Below the pieces are notes generated by a model, which did not search any database, was not told where the DNA came from, and worked only from the letters and a program-made list of their open reading frames with translations. The translations under genes and the position numbers were made by a program. This document shows, one piece after another, positions 32,716 through 41,235 of a stretch of DNA of 42,243 bases; the stretch's first letter is position 1; the number at the start of each line of letters is the position of its first letter. This DNA comes from an uncultured Cetobacterium sp. (GTDB taxonomy: Bacteria; Fusobacteriota; Fusobacteriia; Fusobacteriales; Fusobacteriaceae): positions 1 through 42,243 of the forward strand of contig NZ_CAMTIK010000018.1 of assembly GCF_947072685.1 (NCBI RefSeq), written 5' to 3'.

Positions 32716-33897
32716 ATGGAAAAAATAGAAAGAGTTACAATTATAGTTTTAGATAGTGCGGGAGTAGGAGCACTTCCAGATGCTAAAGAGTTTGGAGATG
32801 AGGGAACAAATACAATGGCGAATATAGCTTTGACAACAGGTGGATTAAATCTGAAGAATATGGAAGAGTTAGGGCTTGGGAATATCACTGAAATATTGGG
32901 TGTAGAAAGAAATGATAAAGCAAAAGGGGCTTTTGGAAAAGCGCTGGAGCTATCTAAAGGAAAAGATACGACGACAGGGCACTGGGAGATAGCAGGAATA
33001 GTTCAGGAAAAAGCATTCCCAACATATCCAAATGGATTTCCCGAAGCCACAATAAAGGCTATTGAAGAGGCTACAGGAAGAAAGATCATATGCAATTTAC
33101 CATACTCAGGAACAGATGTTTTGGATGTCTATGGAGAGGAACAATTGGCTACTGGGGCTTGGATAGTATATACATCTGCAGATCCAGTGTTACAAATAGC
33201 TGCGAATGAAGAACAGATATCTTTAGAGGAGTTATATTCAGCTTGTAAAAAGGCTTTAGAAATTTGTAATGAATTATCACCTGTGGCAAGAGTTATAGCA
33301 AGACCTTATATAGGAAAAAAATCTGGAGAGTTTACAAGAACATCAAATAGACATGACTACTCTGTTGAGCCACCGATTGAAAGTATGTTAGATAGAATAA
33401 AAAATTCTGGATTAGATGTGGTTGGTATAGGGAAAACAAGTGATATCTTTGCAGGAGTTGGACTAACTGAGAGCAGAGGAACGAATAAAGATAATTTGGA
33501 TGGAATTCTAAAGACAATTGATGAATTAAAAAAAGATACTAAAGGGTTGATTTTTACAAATCTTGTTGATTTTGATATGAAATTTGGGCATAGAAGAGAT
33601 CCAAAGGGATATAAATTAGCTTTGGAAGAGTTTGATAATTATTTACCTGAAATCATGTCGAATTTAAAAGAGAACGAAATTTTAATATTGACTGCAGATC
33701 ATGGATGTGACCCTACGTATAGAGGTAGTGATCATACGAGAGAGTATATACCAATTCTGGTATATGGAAAGCAATTGAAAGAGAATATAGATTTAGAAAT
33801 TCAAAATGGATTTTCAACAATAGCAGCAACAGTGGAGGAACTTCTTCTAGGGAAAACAAATTTAGTAGGAAGCTTTGCTGATAAAATAAAAAAGTAG
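32716..33897 (+). CDS. deoB: Phosphopentomutase
   Basis: DeoB interconverts (deoxy)ribose-1-phosphate and -5-phosphate in nucleoside breakdown. The 393-residue alkaline-phosphatase-superfamily protein has DSAGVGALPDA (metal Asp), KDTTTGHWEIAG with the phosphorylated Thr, VGIGKTSDIFAG, DFDMKFGHRRDP and TADHGCDPTYRGSDHTREYIP. The open frame extends 13 codons upstream through the hairpin, but GAGAGGAGAG sits before the ATG at 32716. It heads deoB-deoD-cdd. Confidence 0.96.
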   Translation: MEKIERVTIIVLDSAGVGALPDAKEFGDEGTNTMANIALTTGGLNLKNMEELGLGNITEILGVERNDKAKGAFGKALELSKGKDTTTGHWEIAGIVQEKAFPTYPNGFPEATIKAIEEATGRKIICNLPYSGTDVLDVYGEEQLATGAWIVYTSADPVLQIAANEEQISLEELYSACKKALEICNELSPVARVIARPYIGKKSGEFTRTSNRHDYSVEPPIESMLDRIKNSGLDVVGIGKTSDIFAGVGLTESRGTNKDNLDGILKTIDELKKDTKGLIFTNLVDFDMKFGHRRDPKGYKLALEEFDNYLPEIMSNLKENEILILTADHGCDPTYRGSDHTREYIPILVYGKQLKENIDLEIQNGFSTIAATVEELLLGKTNLVGSFADKIKK

Positions 33898-33915
33898 AAA
33901 CAACAGGAGGAAATA

Positions 33916-34620
33916 ATGAGTATACACATAGGAGCAAAAAAGGGAGAGATAGCAGAAACAGTATTATTGCCAGGGGATCCGTTGAGAGCGAAGTGGATAG
34001 CGGAAACTTTCTTAGAGGATGTAGTGTGTTATAACGAGGTTAGAGGGATGTACGGTTATACAGGTACTTATAAGGGGAAGAGAGTATCAGTTCAAGGTAC
34101 TGGAATGGGAGTACCTTCGATTTCAATATATGTGAATGAACTTATAAGAGATTATGGAGTAAAAAACTTAATAAGAGTTGGAACAGCTGGTTCTTATAGA
34201 GAGGATGTAAAAGTTAGAGATGTAATTTTAGCAATGTCTTCTTCTACAACTTCAGGGATGAATAGATTGAGATTTGGAGGAGCAGACTATGCACCTACAG
34301 CAGATTTTGGATTGTTTATGAAGGCGGCAGAGGTTGCTAAAGCTAAAGGGATAGCTGTAAAAGGTGGAAATGTTTTAACGGCAGATGAGTTTTATGGAGA
34401 TAATTTTGAATCATATAAAAAATGGGCAGATTTTGGAGTTTTATGTGTGGAGATGGAAACTGCAGCTCTATATACAATAGCAGCAAAACATAATGTAAAA
34501 GCTCTGACTATACTTACGATTTCAGATTCTCTTGTGACTGGTGAGGAAACTACATCGGAAGAGAGACAAACCACTTTGAAAGAGATGATAGAGATAGCTT
34601 TAGAAAGTGCAGCTGAATAG
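33916..34620 (+). CDS. deoD: Purine nucleoside phosphorylase (DeoD type)
   Basis: DeoD splits purine (deoxy)nucleosides with phosphate into base and (deoxy)ribose-1-phosphate, the substrate of DeoB. The 234-residue protein has [52 protein letters not shown] and [15 protein letters not shown], all typical of the hexameric family. AGGAGG precedes the ATG 18 bases after deoB; cdd begins two bases after its stop. Confidence 0.96.
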   Translation: MSIHIGAKKGEIAETVLLPGDPLRAKWIAETFLEDVVCYNEVRGMYGYTGTYKGKRVSVQGTGMGVPSISIYVNELIRDYGVKNLIRVGTAGSYREDVKVRDVILAMSSSTTSGMNRLRFGGADYAPTADFGLFMKAAEVAKAKGIAVKGGNVLTADEFYGDNFESYKKWADFGVLCVEMETAALYTIAAKHNVKALTILTISDSLVTGEETTSEERQTTLKEMIEIALESAAE

Positions 34621-34622
34621 TC

Positions 34623-35021
34623 ATGAAGTTAGAAAAAAAAATAATATTGCAATATTTAGAAAAAGCAATCGAAGCAAGAGAAAAAGCGTATGCACCTTAT
34701 TCAAACTTTAAGGTCGGAGCTGTTTTAGTAGATGAAAACGGTGTTGAAACATCTGGTGCAAATATTGAAAATGCTTCATATGGGCTTTCCAATTGTGCTG
34801 AAAGGAGCGCAATATTTGCAGCAGCAAGTAAAGGTATGAGAAACATTAAAATAATAGCTGTGGTCGCAGATACTTCAAAACCTGTAAGTCCATGCGGAGC
34901 ATGTAGACAAGTTATAAAAGAGTTTGCTACAGAAGAGACGGTTATCATTCTAGGGAATTTGAAAAAAGAATATATACTTATGACAATGGAAGAGCTGTTA
35001 CCATACGGATTCGAGTTATAA
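34623..35021 (+). CDS. cdd: Cytidine deaminase
   Basis: Cdd converts cytidine and deoxycytidine to uridine forms. The 132-residue tetrameric-type enzyme has the zinc ligand and catalytic pair C58-A-E60 in NCAERSAIF and the CGAC pair (C91, C94) in SPCGACRQV. It starts AYAPYSNFKVGAVLV near residue 22. Its start has almost no Shine-Dalgarno and sits two bases after deoD, so it probably relies on coupled translation. Confidence 0.96.
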   Translation: MKLEKKIILQYLEKAIEAREKAYAPYSNFKVGAVLVDENGVETSGANIENASYGLSNCAERSAIFAAASKGMRNIKIIAVVADTSKPVSPCGACRQVIKEFATEETVIILGNLKKEYILMTMEELLPYGFEL

Positions 35022-35028
35022 GTTTTAG

Positions 35029-35065
35029 AAGAAGAGATAGGTGTATATTATCTCTTCTTTTTTTT
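35029..35065 (+). terminator. Terminator of deoB-deoD-cdd
   Basis: An 11-bp stem (35029-35039 with 35049-35059) is followed by a T tract. Confidence 0.85.
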
Positions 35066-35078
35066 AGAAATATTTAAT

Positions 35079-35107
35079 TTGACAAAATGACTAGTATATT
35101 TTACTAT
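35079..35107 (+). promoter_or_regulatory. Promoter of the GntR-family regulator
   Basis: TTGACA (35079-35084) and TACTAT (35102-35107) with a 17-base spacer lie 33 bases before the start codon. The bases ACTAGTATATTTTACTA around the -10 are nearly palindromic and could hold an autoregulatory site. Confidence 0.7.
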
Positions 35108-35139
35108 TAAATATACAAATAATTTTAAAGGAGGGCTTT

Positions 35140-35850
35140 ATGTCTAGAGAAAATAGTAATTCAGCGTATGCGTATAAAATTTTGAAGAGAAATATATTTG
35201 AACTTAATTTAAAACCAGGGAGTGAGCTAAGTGAAAAAGTAATAGGTGAAAAACTTGGAATGAGTAGAACACCTATAAGAGAAGCATTGATTTTATTGAA
35301 ACACGATCAGTTGATAGAGAGTATTCCACAAAAGGGTACGTTTGTAACAAAGATTAGTGCTCAAAAAGTGTTGGAGGCAAAAGTGTTGAGAGTAGCACTG
35401 GAAACAGCAGCATTTGAAAGGGTTGTAGAAAACTTAGACGAAGAGTTCATTGAAGATTTGAGAACAAATATAAAGATGCAAAGAGTCTATTGTGAAGGGA
35501 ATAGAAATTATTTAGAGTTTCATAAAATGGACAATGATTTTCATAAGATGATATTTGAAAAAGCTGGAATTCCAGGATTGTGGGAGTTAGCTATAAATGG
35601 AACTGGTCATTATCAGCGTGTAAGAGTTTTGAATGCAAAAAATAAAACTAGTGACATTTCAGTAGTTCAGGAGCATGAAGAGATATTGGAATATTTAGAA
35701 AAAAGAGATATAGATAAGTTGAGAGGCATGTTAGAACACCATTTGGGAAGAACTCTTTTGAAATTGAAAAAACTAGAGGCGGAAAACCCGGAATACTTTG
35801 AAAATAAAGAGGATGTTTCTAAAGAGGATACATTTATTTTGTTAAAGTAA
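35140..35850 (+). CDS. GntR family transcriptional regulator (FadR/FCD subfamily)
   Basis: The 236-residue protein has an N-terminal winged helix (LKPGSELSEKVIGEKLGMSRTPIREALILLKHDQLIESIPQ, about residues 28-66). An all-helical FCD ligand domain follows, with the metal-site pattern D/H (FHKMDNDFHKMIFE; later EHEEILEYLEKRD and EHHLGRTLLKLK). Such regulators usually sense organic acids or amino acids. It lies immediately upstream of aspA in the same direction, separated by a promoter and an inverted repeat, so control of aspartate/fumarate metabolism is a fair guess. Confidence 0.88.
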   Translation: MSRENSNSAYAYKILKRNIFELNLKPGSELSEKVIGEKLGMSRTPIREALILLKHDQLIESIPQKGTFVTKISAQKVLEAKVLRVALETAAFERVVENLDEEFIEDLRTNIKMQRVYCEGNRNYLEFHKMDNDFHKMIFEKAGIPGLWELAINGTGHYQRVRVLNAKNKTSDISVVQEHEEILEYLEKRDIDKLRGMLEHHLGRTLLKLKKLEAENPEYFENKEDVSKEDTFILLK

Positions 35851-35869
35851 AAAAATATTAGAAAAAGAC

Positions 35870-35897
35870 TTGACTTTTAAAAAAAATACAGTATACT
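35870..35897 (+). promoter_or_regulatory. Promoter of aspA
   Basis: TTGACT (35870-35875), a 16-base spacer and TATACT (35892-35897) give a leader of about 105 bases before the aspA start. Confidence 0.65.
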
Positions 35898-35940
35898 TTA
35901 AAACATAAATGACTAAAGTGAACTATTAAAGAACGAAATG

Positions 35941-35973
35941 TTTATTTTCAAAAAACTTAAAAATGAAAATAAA
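35941..35973 (+). repeat. Inverted repeat in the aspA leader
   Basis: TTTATTTTCA (35941-35950) and TGAAAATAAA (35964-35973) are perfect 10-base arms around 13 bases. The site lies about 40 bases past the predicted transcription start. It may be an operator for the neighbouring GntR-type protein or an mRNA hairpin. Confidence 0.45.
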
Positions 35974-36008
35974 GTTTTAAAGTTCTGGGGGATAATTTTA
36001 AAAGGACG

Positions 36009-37436
36009 GTGGAGATTTTGAATAAATTTAGATTAGAGAGTGATTCTATAGGAACAATTCAAGTACCTATGGAGGCTTATTATGGAGTTCAATCATTGAG
36101 AGGAAAAAATAATTTTTTTATAACAGGGTATAGATTGGGAAATGATTTTATAAAGGCTCTAGCATATGTAAAGAAAGCTTCAGCGATTGCTAACTTGGAA
36201 GCGGATATGTTATCAGAGGATGTAGTGAAAGCGATAGTTACGGCATCAGAAGAGATTATTGATGGAAAATTTATGGACCAGTTTATAACAGATGTTATTC
36301 AGGGTGGAGCTGGAACATCTATGAATATGAATATAAATGAAGTTATTGCAAATAGAGGTGGAGAGTTACTAGGTGGAGAGTTAGGAAAGTACGATAAAGT
36401 ACATCCTAACGACCATGTAAACTATGGACAATCTACAAACGATGTTATACCAACAGCAGGGAAATTAGCTATTCAAATAATGTCTGAAGATCTTTTGAAC
36501 ACTTTAGAGAAATTATATGATACATTAATTCAAAAAAGTGTGGAGTTTGATGGTGTTATAAAAATGGGTAGAACTCATTTGCAAGATGCAGTGCCTATTA
36601 GATTGGGACAGGAGTTCAAAGCCTACGCTCAACCAATAGCAAGAGATATCAAGAGGATTAAACTAGCTCTTGAGGATTTAAAAACTGTGAATATGGGAGC
36701 AACAGCAGTTGGAACTGGAATAAATGCTGATACAAAATATGTTGAAGATGTAGTTAGAATACTTTCAGAAGTATCAGGAGTAGATTTTGTTCAAGCTGAT
36801 GACTTAGTTGATGGAACAAGAAACTTAGATGGATTTGTATGGTTATCATCAGCACTGAAAGTGGCAGCGGTTAATCTGTCGAAAATGGCTAATGATTTAA
36901 GACTTATGGCTTCAGGACCAAAAACAGGATTAGCAGAAATCAACTTACCTCAACAGCAACCAGGATCTTCAATCATGCCTGGGAAAGTGAACCCAGTTAT
37001 ACCTGAGGTTATGAATCAAATATGTTTTCAAATTTTTGGAAATGATCAAACAGTAACTAAAGCTGCTGAAGCAGGACAGTTAGAGTTAAATGTTTTTGAA
37101 CCAGTACTATTCTTTAATCTGTTCCAATCGATTGAGATACTGAAAAATGGAGTAAATACGTTGATTGATAATTGTTTAGTAGGAATAACTGCCAATAAAG
37201 AGAGATGCCAACATCTAGTTGATATAAGTGTAGGAACAATAACAGCTTTAAATCCACATATTGGATATAAAAATGCTGCAGATATTGCAAAAACATCTAT
37301 AAAAACAGGAGTTTCAGTTGTAGATTTAATTTTAGAAAGAAAGTTATTAACAAGAGCTGAACTGGATATAATATTAAATCCGTTTGAAATGACTAAACCA
37401 GGAATACCTGGAAAAAGTTTATTGAAAAATAGATAA
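36009..37436 (+). CDS. aspA: Aspartate ammonia-lyase (aspartase)
   Basis: Aspartase splits L-aspartate to fumarate and ammonia, a route for amino-acid catabolism and fumarate supply. The 475-residue protein shows YYGVQSLRGK, GGAGTSMNMNINEVIANR, DHVNYGQSTNDVIPT, MGRTHLQDAVPIRLGQEF, and the superfamily signature GSSIMPGKVNPVIPEV near residue 320. NMNINEVIAN and the overall pattern favour aspartase over class II fumarase. The start is either GTG 36009 or TTG 36018; GGTGGAG and AAAGGA give neither perfect spacing. It follows the GntR-family regulator and ends at a strong terminator. Confidence 0.9.
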   Translation: MEILNKFRLESDSIGTIQVPMEAYYGVQSLRGKNNFFITGYRLGNDFIKALAYVKKASAIANLEADMLSEDVVKAIVTASEEIIDGKFMDQFITDVIQGGAGTSMNMNINEVIANRGGELLGGELGKYDKVHPNDHVNYGQSTNDVIPTAGKLAIQIMSEDLLNTLEKLYDTLIQKSVEFDGVIKMGRTHLQDAVPIRLGQEFKAYAQPIARDIKRIKLALEDLKTVNMGATAVGTGINADTKYVEDVVRILSEVSGVDFVQADDLVDGTRNLDGFVWLSSALKVAAVNLSKMANDLRLMASGPKTGLAEINLPQQQPGSSIMPGKVNPVIPEVMNQICFQIFGNDQTVTKAAEAGQLELNVFEPVLFFNLFQSIEILKNGVNTLIDNCLVGITANKERCQHLVDISVGTITALNPHIGYKNAADIAKTSIKTGVSVVDLILERKLLTRAELDIILNPFEMTKPGIPGKSLLKNR

Positions 37437-37442
37437 AACAAT

Positions 37443-37481
37443 AAAAAAGGTTAATCAAATTAAATTTGATTAACCTTTTTT
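37443..37481. terminator. Bidirectional terminator between aspA and bioD
   Basis: A 16-bp or longer perfect stem (37445-37460 with 37464-37479) with a 3-base loop has A and T tracts on the two sides. It serves both converging genes. Confidence 0.9.
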
Positions 37482-38152
37482 TATAGAGTTAAAAAGTGTA
37501 AAAGTTTCTCTTGAGGAATGATGTTATCATTTTTATTTATTATTAAGAAATTAGTAATTTTACTACACTCAAGAACTACTTTAATATTATCTTTTTCATA
37601 GAATTCATCTGTATAATTATTGAAAATAATACCTTGTATATGAATATTTTTAGATTTTAGAAAATCAATAGTCAACATAGTATGATTTATAGCTCCAACT
37701 TTAGAAGAGCAAACCAAGATGGCAGGTAAGTTTAAATCTCTTACAAAATCATACATATAGTATTTGTTTCTTATTATTGGAACATATATTCCACCAGCAG
37801 CTTCAACAATACATGTTTGATAATTATTCTTCATATTTTTCCAGTGGTTTAAAAGTGTTTCAATATTTATTTCTTTATTTTCCATCTCAGAAGCAAGATG
37901 TGGAGAGACAGGATTTTCAAAAAGATATGTTGTCATATCTTCTTTTAGAGAAATCCCACTAAAATCACATAAAAATTGAGGATCTAGAGGAACAAAAACA
38001 TTGTTTTTTTTATAACACCCTGTTTGTAAAGGTTTGTAATAACCAATATTTAGAGGAGATAATGACTTGAAAATAAGGGAAGACACGTATGTCTTCCCTA
38101 TATCAGTATCTGTCCCTATAATAAAATATCCTTCATTAAGTTTATTTATCAA
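37481..38152 (-). CDS. bioD: Dethiobiotin synthetase
   Basis: BioD closes the ureido ring of dethiobiotin from diaminopelargonate, CO2 and ATP, the step before BioB. The roughly 223-residue P-loop protein has YFIIGTDTDIGKTYVSSLI (Walker A), YKPLQTGC, EAAGGIYVPII and a central region typical of the family. Two in-frame TTG codons are possible starts (38158 and 38152); AGGAGGG is eight bases from the second and only two from the first, so I use 38152. It overlaps the end of bioB, implying coupled translation. Confidence 0.93.
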   Translation of the reverse strand: MINKLNEGYFIIGTDTDIGKTYVSSLIFKSLSPLNIGYYKPLQTGCYKKNNVFVPLDPQFLCDFSGISLKEDMTTYLFENPVSPHLASEMENKEINIETLLNHWKNMKNNYQTCIVEAAGGIYVPIIRNKYYMYDFVRDLNLPAILVCSSKVGAINHTMLTIDFLKSKNIHIQGIIFNNYTDEFYEKDNIKVVLECSKITNFLIINKNDNIIPQEKLLHFLTL

Positions 38153-39131
38153 GAACAAATCCCTCCTTTAATAACATTTCTTTATCTGATGAAATAGTGC
38201 TGCCGGTTGTTGTTAAGAAGTTTCCTGTAAGAGCCGAATTGATTCCACCTCTGATACCTTGAATTTCTAAACCTTCGAGTTGCAATCTTCCACCAGCATA
38301 TCTAATAGATGCATCGGGGTTAATAAAACGATAGACTGCAATAGTTTTTATAAGTTCTAATGGTTCAACAGTCGGATATTTTTCCATAGGAGTACCCTCT
38401 ATTGGAGTTAAGAAGTTTAGTGGAATAGACTTAATGTTCAATGTTTTTAGTTCAAACGCCATATCTAAACGATCTTTTCGACTTTCGCCTAATCCAAAGA
38501 TTCCTCCGCTACAAACTTCCATTCCAGCTTCTTGAGCTAAAATTATAGTATCAACTCTATCCTGATATGAATGAGTTGTGCAAATGTCATTGTAGAAATT
38601 TCTGGAAGTTTCTAAATTATGATGGTAAGTTTTAACTCCAGCTTCTTTTAGTGCCTTAGCTGATTCTTCATTTAAAAGACCATGAGAAGCACAAAGGTGT
38701 ATATCACAATTAGCTTTTAAATGTTCGTATAAAGCGATTATCTCTAATGTTTCTTTAGTTGTTAGAAGACCTCTTCCGCTAGTAACTAAAGAAAAACGAT
38801 TAGCTCCTTCCATCTTGACAGCCTGGGCTAAATTTAAAGCCTCAACTTTGCCTGTTAAAGGGTATACAGGAGAAGGAGTTGTGAAGTGAGCTGATTGAGC
38901 GCAGTATTTGCAATCCTCTGGACATTTTCCAGATTTAGCATTCATTATTGTACAAAGATTGAATTTATCACCACAAAAAAACTTTCTAACTTCGTTTGCA
39001 CATTCCGATAGATAGAAAATATCTTCAGATTGTTTATTTAAATCTAAATTTATAAGAGTTTCAGCCTCTTCAAAAGATATATTTTGTCCATTTTTTATTT
39101 GGTTCATTAGCTTGTATATAAAATTCTTCAA
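38142..39131 (-). CDS. bioB: Biotin synthase
   Basis: BioB is the radical SAM enzyme that inserts sulfur into dethiobiotin. The 329-residue protein has the cluster motif CPEDCKYCAQS (C70, C74, C77), NAKSGKC just before it, LCASHGLL, YHHNLETSRNFY, CSGGIFGLGES and RYAGGRLQLEG, all family hallmarks. It begins at TTG with AAGGAG upstream; an ATG eight codons in (39107) is less well placed. It follows the MscS-type gene by 24 bases. bioA and bioF are absent here, so precursors come from elsewhere or outside. Confidence 0.96.
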   Translation of the reverse strand: MKNFIYKLMNQIKNGQNISFEEAETLINLDLNKQSEDIFYLSECANEVRKFFCGDKFNLCTIMNAKSGKCPEDCKYCAQSAHFTTPSPVYPLTGKVEALNLAQAVKMEGANRFSLVTSGRGLLTTKETLEIIALYEHLKANCDIHLCASHGLLNEESAKALKEAGVKTYHHNLETSRNFYNDICTTHSYQDRVDTIILAQEAGMEVCSGGIFGLGESRKDRLDMAFELKTLNIKSIPLNFLTPIEGTPMEKYPTVEPLELIKTIAVYRFINPDASIRYAGGRLQLEGLEIQGIRGGINSALTGNFLTTTGSTISSDKEMLLKEGFVLDK

Positions 39132-39155
39132 AAGTTGTACACTCCTTGATTTTTA

Positions 39156-39980
39156 TTATTTTTGATAGACATCTATTTTATTGTATGGAATTTCAATTCC
39201 TTCTTGATCAAATCTCTTTTTAACAGTCTCTTGAAGGTCAAAGAAAATTTCCCAATAGTGCTCTTTTTTAGACCAAACTCTCATTGTGAAATCAAGTGAA
39301 CTAGAGTTGTGTTTGCTAAGTCTAACAAAAATATCTTTATCTTTTAAAATAAGAGGGTGATTCTCGGCGATCTCTCTTAAAATTTCCTTAACTCTATCAA
39401 TAGATGTATCGTATGAAACAGAGAATACAAAATCAACCCTTCTTTCATCATTAGCTCCAGCATTTATAATAACTTCTCCTGAAAGTTTTCCGTTGGGAAC
39501 AACAACAAACTTATTGTCAACAGTATGCAGCACAGTGTATAAAAAAGTTATTCTTTGAACGATTCCTTCGACACCACATGTAACAATATAATCCCCTTTT
39601 GTAAAGTATCTTGAAGCAAGTATTTGCATACCACCAGCAAGGTCGGATAAACTCCCTTTTAAAGCAAGTCCCACACCGATACCGATAGATCCAAGAAGAG
39701 CTAAGACAGATGTCATCTCAATACCTATTATCTGTATAACATCAAGGATATAAAACATGACAATAGCAATATTAAGTAGAGATTCTAAGAAATGGACTAA
39801 AAGTTCATCTATTTTTTTTAGTGATAAAAATTTCCTAAAAGCCCTAAAACAAAACTTTTTGAAAGGCTTATAAGTAGCCCATAAAATACCCAATAAAACT
39901 AATTTTTTTAAAATTACGGGAGCTGCCTTAGCCAGTGCATTAAGTAGCTCGTTTAAAAATGTTGATATAGCTTGTTCCAT
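39156..39980 (-). CDS. MscS-type small-conductance mechanosensitive channel
   Basis: MscS channels open under membrane tension to release solutes after osmotic downshock. The 274-residue inner-membrane protein has hydrophobic segments in residues 20-35 and 65-85. The pore helix region is SVLALLGSIGIGVGLALKGSLSDLAGGMQILASRYF, with the Gly/Ala pattern of MscS TM3. A cytoplasmic beta domain follows (GDYIVTCGVEGIVQRITFLYT, VVPNGKLSGEVIINAG), then a C-terminal alpha/beta domain. An AGGAGG site precedes the ATG. It lies between corA and bioB on the same strand with short gaps. Confidence 0.92.
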   Translation of the reverse strand: MEQAISTFLNELLNALAKAAPVILKKLVLLGILWATYKPFKKFCFRAFRKFLSLKKIDELLVHFLESLLNIAIVMFYILDVIQIIGIEMTSVLALLGSIGIGVGLALKGSLSDLAGGMQILASRYFTKGDYIVTCGVEGIVQRITFLYTVLHTVDNKFVVVPNGKLSGEVIINAGANDERRVDFVFSVSYDTSIDRVKEILREIAENHPLILKDKDIFVRLSKHNSSSLDFTMRVWSKKEHYWEIFFDLQETVKKRFDQEGIEIPYNKIDVYQK

Positions 39981-40008
39981 AAAAAAATCCTCCTAAAATA
40001 AATATGTT

Positions 40009-41058
40009 TTACCACCATTTTTTTCTTTTGAAAAAATAGATGGTTCCTAAAAAAAGTGCCCCCATAAGAGATAAGAGGAAAAAATATGCATATTTGAACT
40101 TAAGTTCGGGCATGAATTCAAAATTCATTCCATATAATCCAGCCAAAAAGCTAAGAGGAATAAATGTTGTAGAAATCATAGTCAGAACTTTCATAATTTC
40201 ATTCATACCGTTGCTAATTGTTGAATGATAAAGTTGTAAAAGCTCATTACCTCTATTGAAGAGAGATTCAGTAGCTTCAGTAACAACGACAATATGGTCC
40301 TGTAAATCTTTAAGAAAAATATCGATATTTTCACCCAAATACTCTTCGATATCAGAATCTCTAAGTTTTGATGAAAGTTCTCTAAGTGGAAGAATTGATT
40401 TTTTAAATTTTAAAAGTTCTTTTTTTAAATCTAAAATTTCATCAAAATTCATCTTTTTAGGATTTGTTGTAATCCTCTCTTCTAGATCATCAATTCTTTC
40501 TTCGAGGTCATCGATAATAATAAAGTAATTATCTACAATTCTGTCAATTAAAGAATAGGTTAGATACCCTTCTTTTCTATCTTTTAATCTCCCAATACCT
40601 TTTTCTATTCGACACCTGATGCTGTCAAAAACATCAAAAGAATTTTCTTGAAAAGAGATTAAAAGATTTGAGAATAAAACTAGTGAAATCTGTTCATATT
40701 CATATACATTTTTTTTGCTAGAGTGAGATATCATTTTTAAAGTTATAAAAATAAAATCCTCTCTTATTTCAACTTTGGGTCTTTGAGAATTATTTAACAA
40801 ATCCTCTAATATAAGCGAATCGATATTGAAAGAATCTCCAACTTGTTTGATTAAATCGGTATTGTGTATTCCACCGATATTAAGCCAGTTTACATGAGAT
40901 GGATGAAGTTCTATTAAGAGATTATTTCTAAAAATAAAACTATTCTTTTTAAAAGATTCACTATTATAAATATAGTGAGTGACAGGGATTTCTCCAGCTG
41001 GGTGCTTGTCCCCGGTGTAAAGTAGAGTTCCTGGTTGTAAACCAATTTTTTTATTCAA
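40009..41058 (-). CDS. corA: CorA-family Mg2+/Co2+ transporter
   Basis: CorA forms a pentameric channel for Mg2+ in the inner membrane. The 349-residue protein has the long cytoplasmic helical domain and two C-terminal membrane helices. The first is followed by the signature YGMNFEFMPEL (the GMN motif, near residue 315), and the protein ends in basic FFKRKKWW. It begins at TTG with GGGAGGGA at six bases. The mscS-type gene begins 28 bases after its stop, so corA probably heads the corA-mscS-bioB-bioD run. Confidence 0.94.
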   Translation of the reverse strand: MNKKIGLQPGTLLYTGDKHPAGEIPVTHYIYNSESFKKNSFIFRNNLLIELHPSHVNWLNIGGIHNTDLIKQVGDSFNIDSLILEDLLNNSQRPKVEIREDFIFITLKMISHSSKKNVYEYEQISLVLFSNLLISFQENSFDVFDSIRCRIEKGIGRLKDRKEGYLTYSLIDRIVDNYFIIIDDLEERIDDLEERITTNPKKMNFDEILDLKKELLKFKKSILPLRELSSKLRDSDIEEYLGENIDIFLKDLQDHIVVVTEATESLFNRGNELLQLYHSTISNGMNEIMKVLTMISTTFIPLSFLAGLYGMNFEFMPELKFKYAYFFLLSLMGALFLGTIYFFKRKKWW

Positions 41059-41235
41059 AATAAATCCCTCCCATATATTTTAAGGTTATATTTATAATTA
41101 TAGATATATTACTATAATTACAATATAAAAACAATAGTGTAGAATAAGTTGTAGAGAAAATGTGTAAAAATTATTTTAAACATGTTAAAATACGAATGAG
41201 TAAAAATAAATATAATAGAAAAGGTGATAAAAAAA

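Noticed and set aside
37046-37441. Minus-strand 131-codon frame at the end of aspA
   Set aside because: Antisense to the conserved aspartase C-terminus and running into the terminator.
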